From Paracoccaceae bacterium (GTDB lineage Bacteria > Pseudomonadota > Alphaproteobacteria > Rhodobacterales > Rhodobacteraceae): 14,630 nt of DNA. The stretch is taken from NCBI GenBank assembly GCA_016764835.1, contig JAESRD010000130.1, positions 1-14,630 on the forward strand, in the 5' to 3' direction. Of the stretch, positions 14,588-14,630 are shown in pieces. Under the pieces are notes generated by a model. It made no database searches, was not told where the DNA came from, and saw only the letters and a program-made list of their open reading frames with translations. Each line of letters begins with the position of its first letter. Position 1 is the stretch's first letter. Made by a program: the position numbers and the translations under genes.

Positions 14588-14630
14588 CTGGTTTCTGTTC
14601 ATGCCGCCTTTCGTCTCTCAGCTTGGCCGA

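Noticed and set aside
1..14630. CRISPR arrays, tRNA or rRNA genes, insertion sequences, phage genes
   Set aside because: No regularly spaced repeats, RNA-gene-like segments, transposase or integrase frames, or terminal inverted repeats were seen; the deletions in the transporter show no inserted element.

Overview
The window reads as a moderately GC-rich alphaproteobacterial chromosome. The basis is family types only (twin-arginine BMP-type binding protein, fused two-domain peptide-type ABC ATPase, DctB-like kinase with a REC-Fis regulator, an IolB remnant). I cannot name a genus. No wholly new system is evident. The strongest signal is gene decay: one peptide-type ABC transporter is broken in every envelope component by deletions, a stop codon and frameshifts, while its ATPase, adjacent enzymes and divergent regulator remain open.

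Left part (minus strand, transcribed right to left): bases 10110 to 5948 hold a peptide/opine-type ABC locus in the order binding protein, inner-membrane permease 1, permease 2, fused double ATPase. It continues by ATGA overlap into a fumarase/aspartase-superfamily lyase (4611-5951) and, after 65 bases, an SDR dehydrogenase (3811-4545). A 214-base gap with a 20-bp tandem repeat and a possible promoter follows. Then comes a BMP/nucleoside-type ABC operon: binding protein (2625-3596 plus an out-of-frame Tat leader), double ATPase (1069-2619), permease 1 (30-1079), and the first ten codons of permease 2 at the window edge.

Right part (plus strand): a LysR-type regulator (10111-11028) is divergent from the broken transporter. 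After a spacer with a two-tier inverted repeat comes a compact operon of an exported alpha/beta-hydrolase (11208-11828), a DctB-like sensor kinase (11852-13459) and a REC-Fis response regulator without an AAA+ domain (13456-14043). Converging on it is a truncated, frameshifted iolB remnant (minus strand, about 14167-14587).

How the genes fit together: the likely ancestral unit was LysR-controlled uptake of a small oligopeptide-like or amino-acid-conjugate substrate, processed by the lyase and the dehydrogenase. Uptake through the peptide-type transporter should now be lost. The lyase also lacks both histidines expected in its second conserved region, consistent with relaxed selection or a changed reaction. 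The BMP system is probably functional if its leader is restored. Small indels could be sequencing errors, but the two large internal deletions are not easily explained that way.
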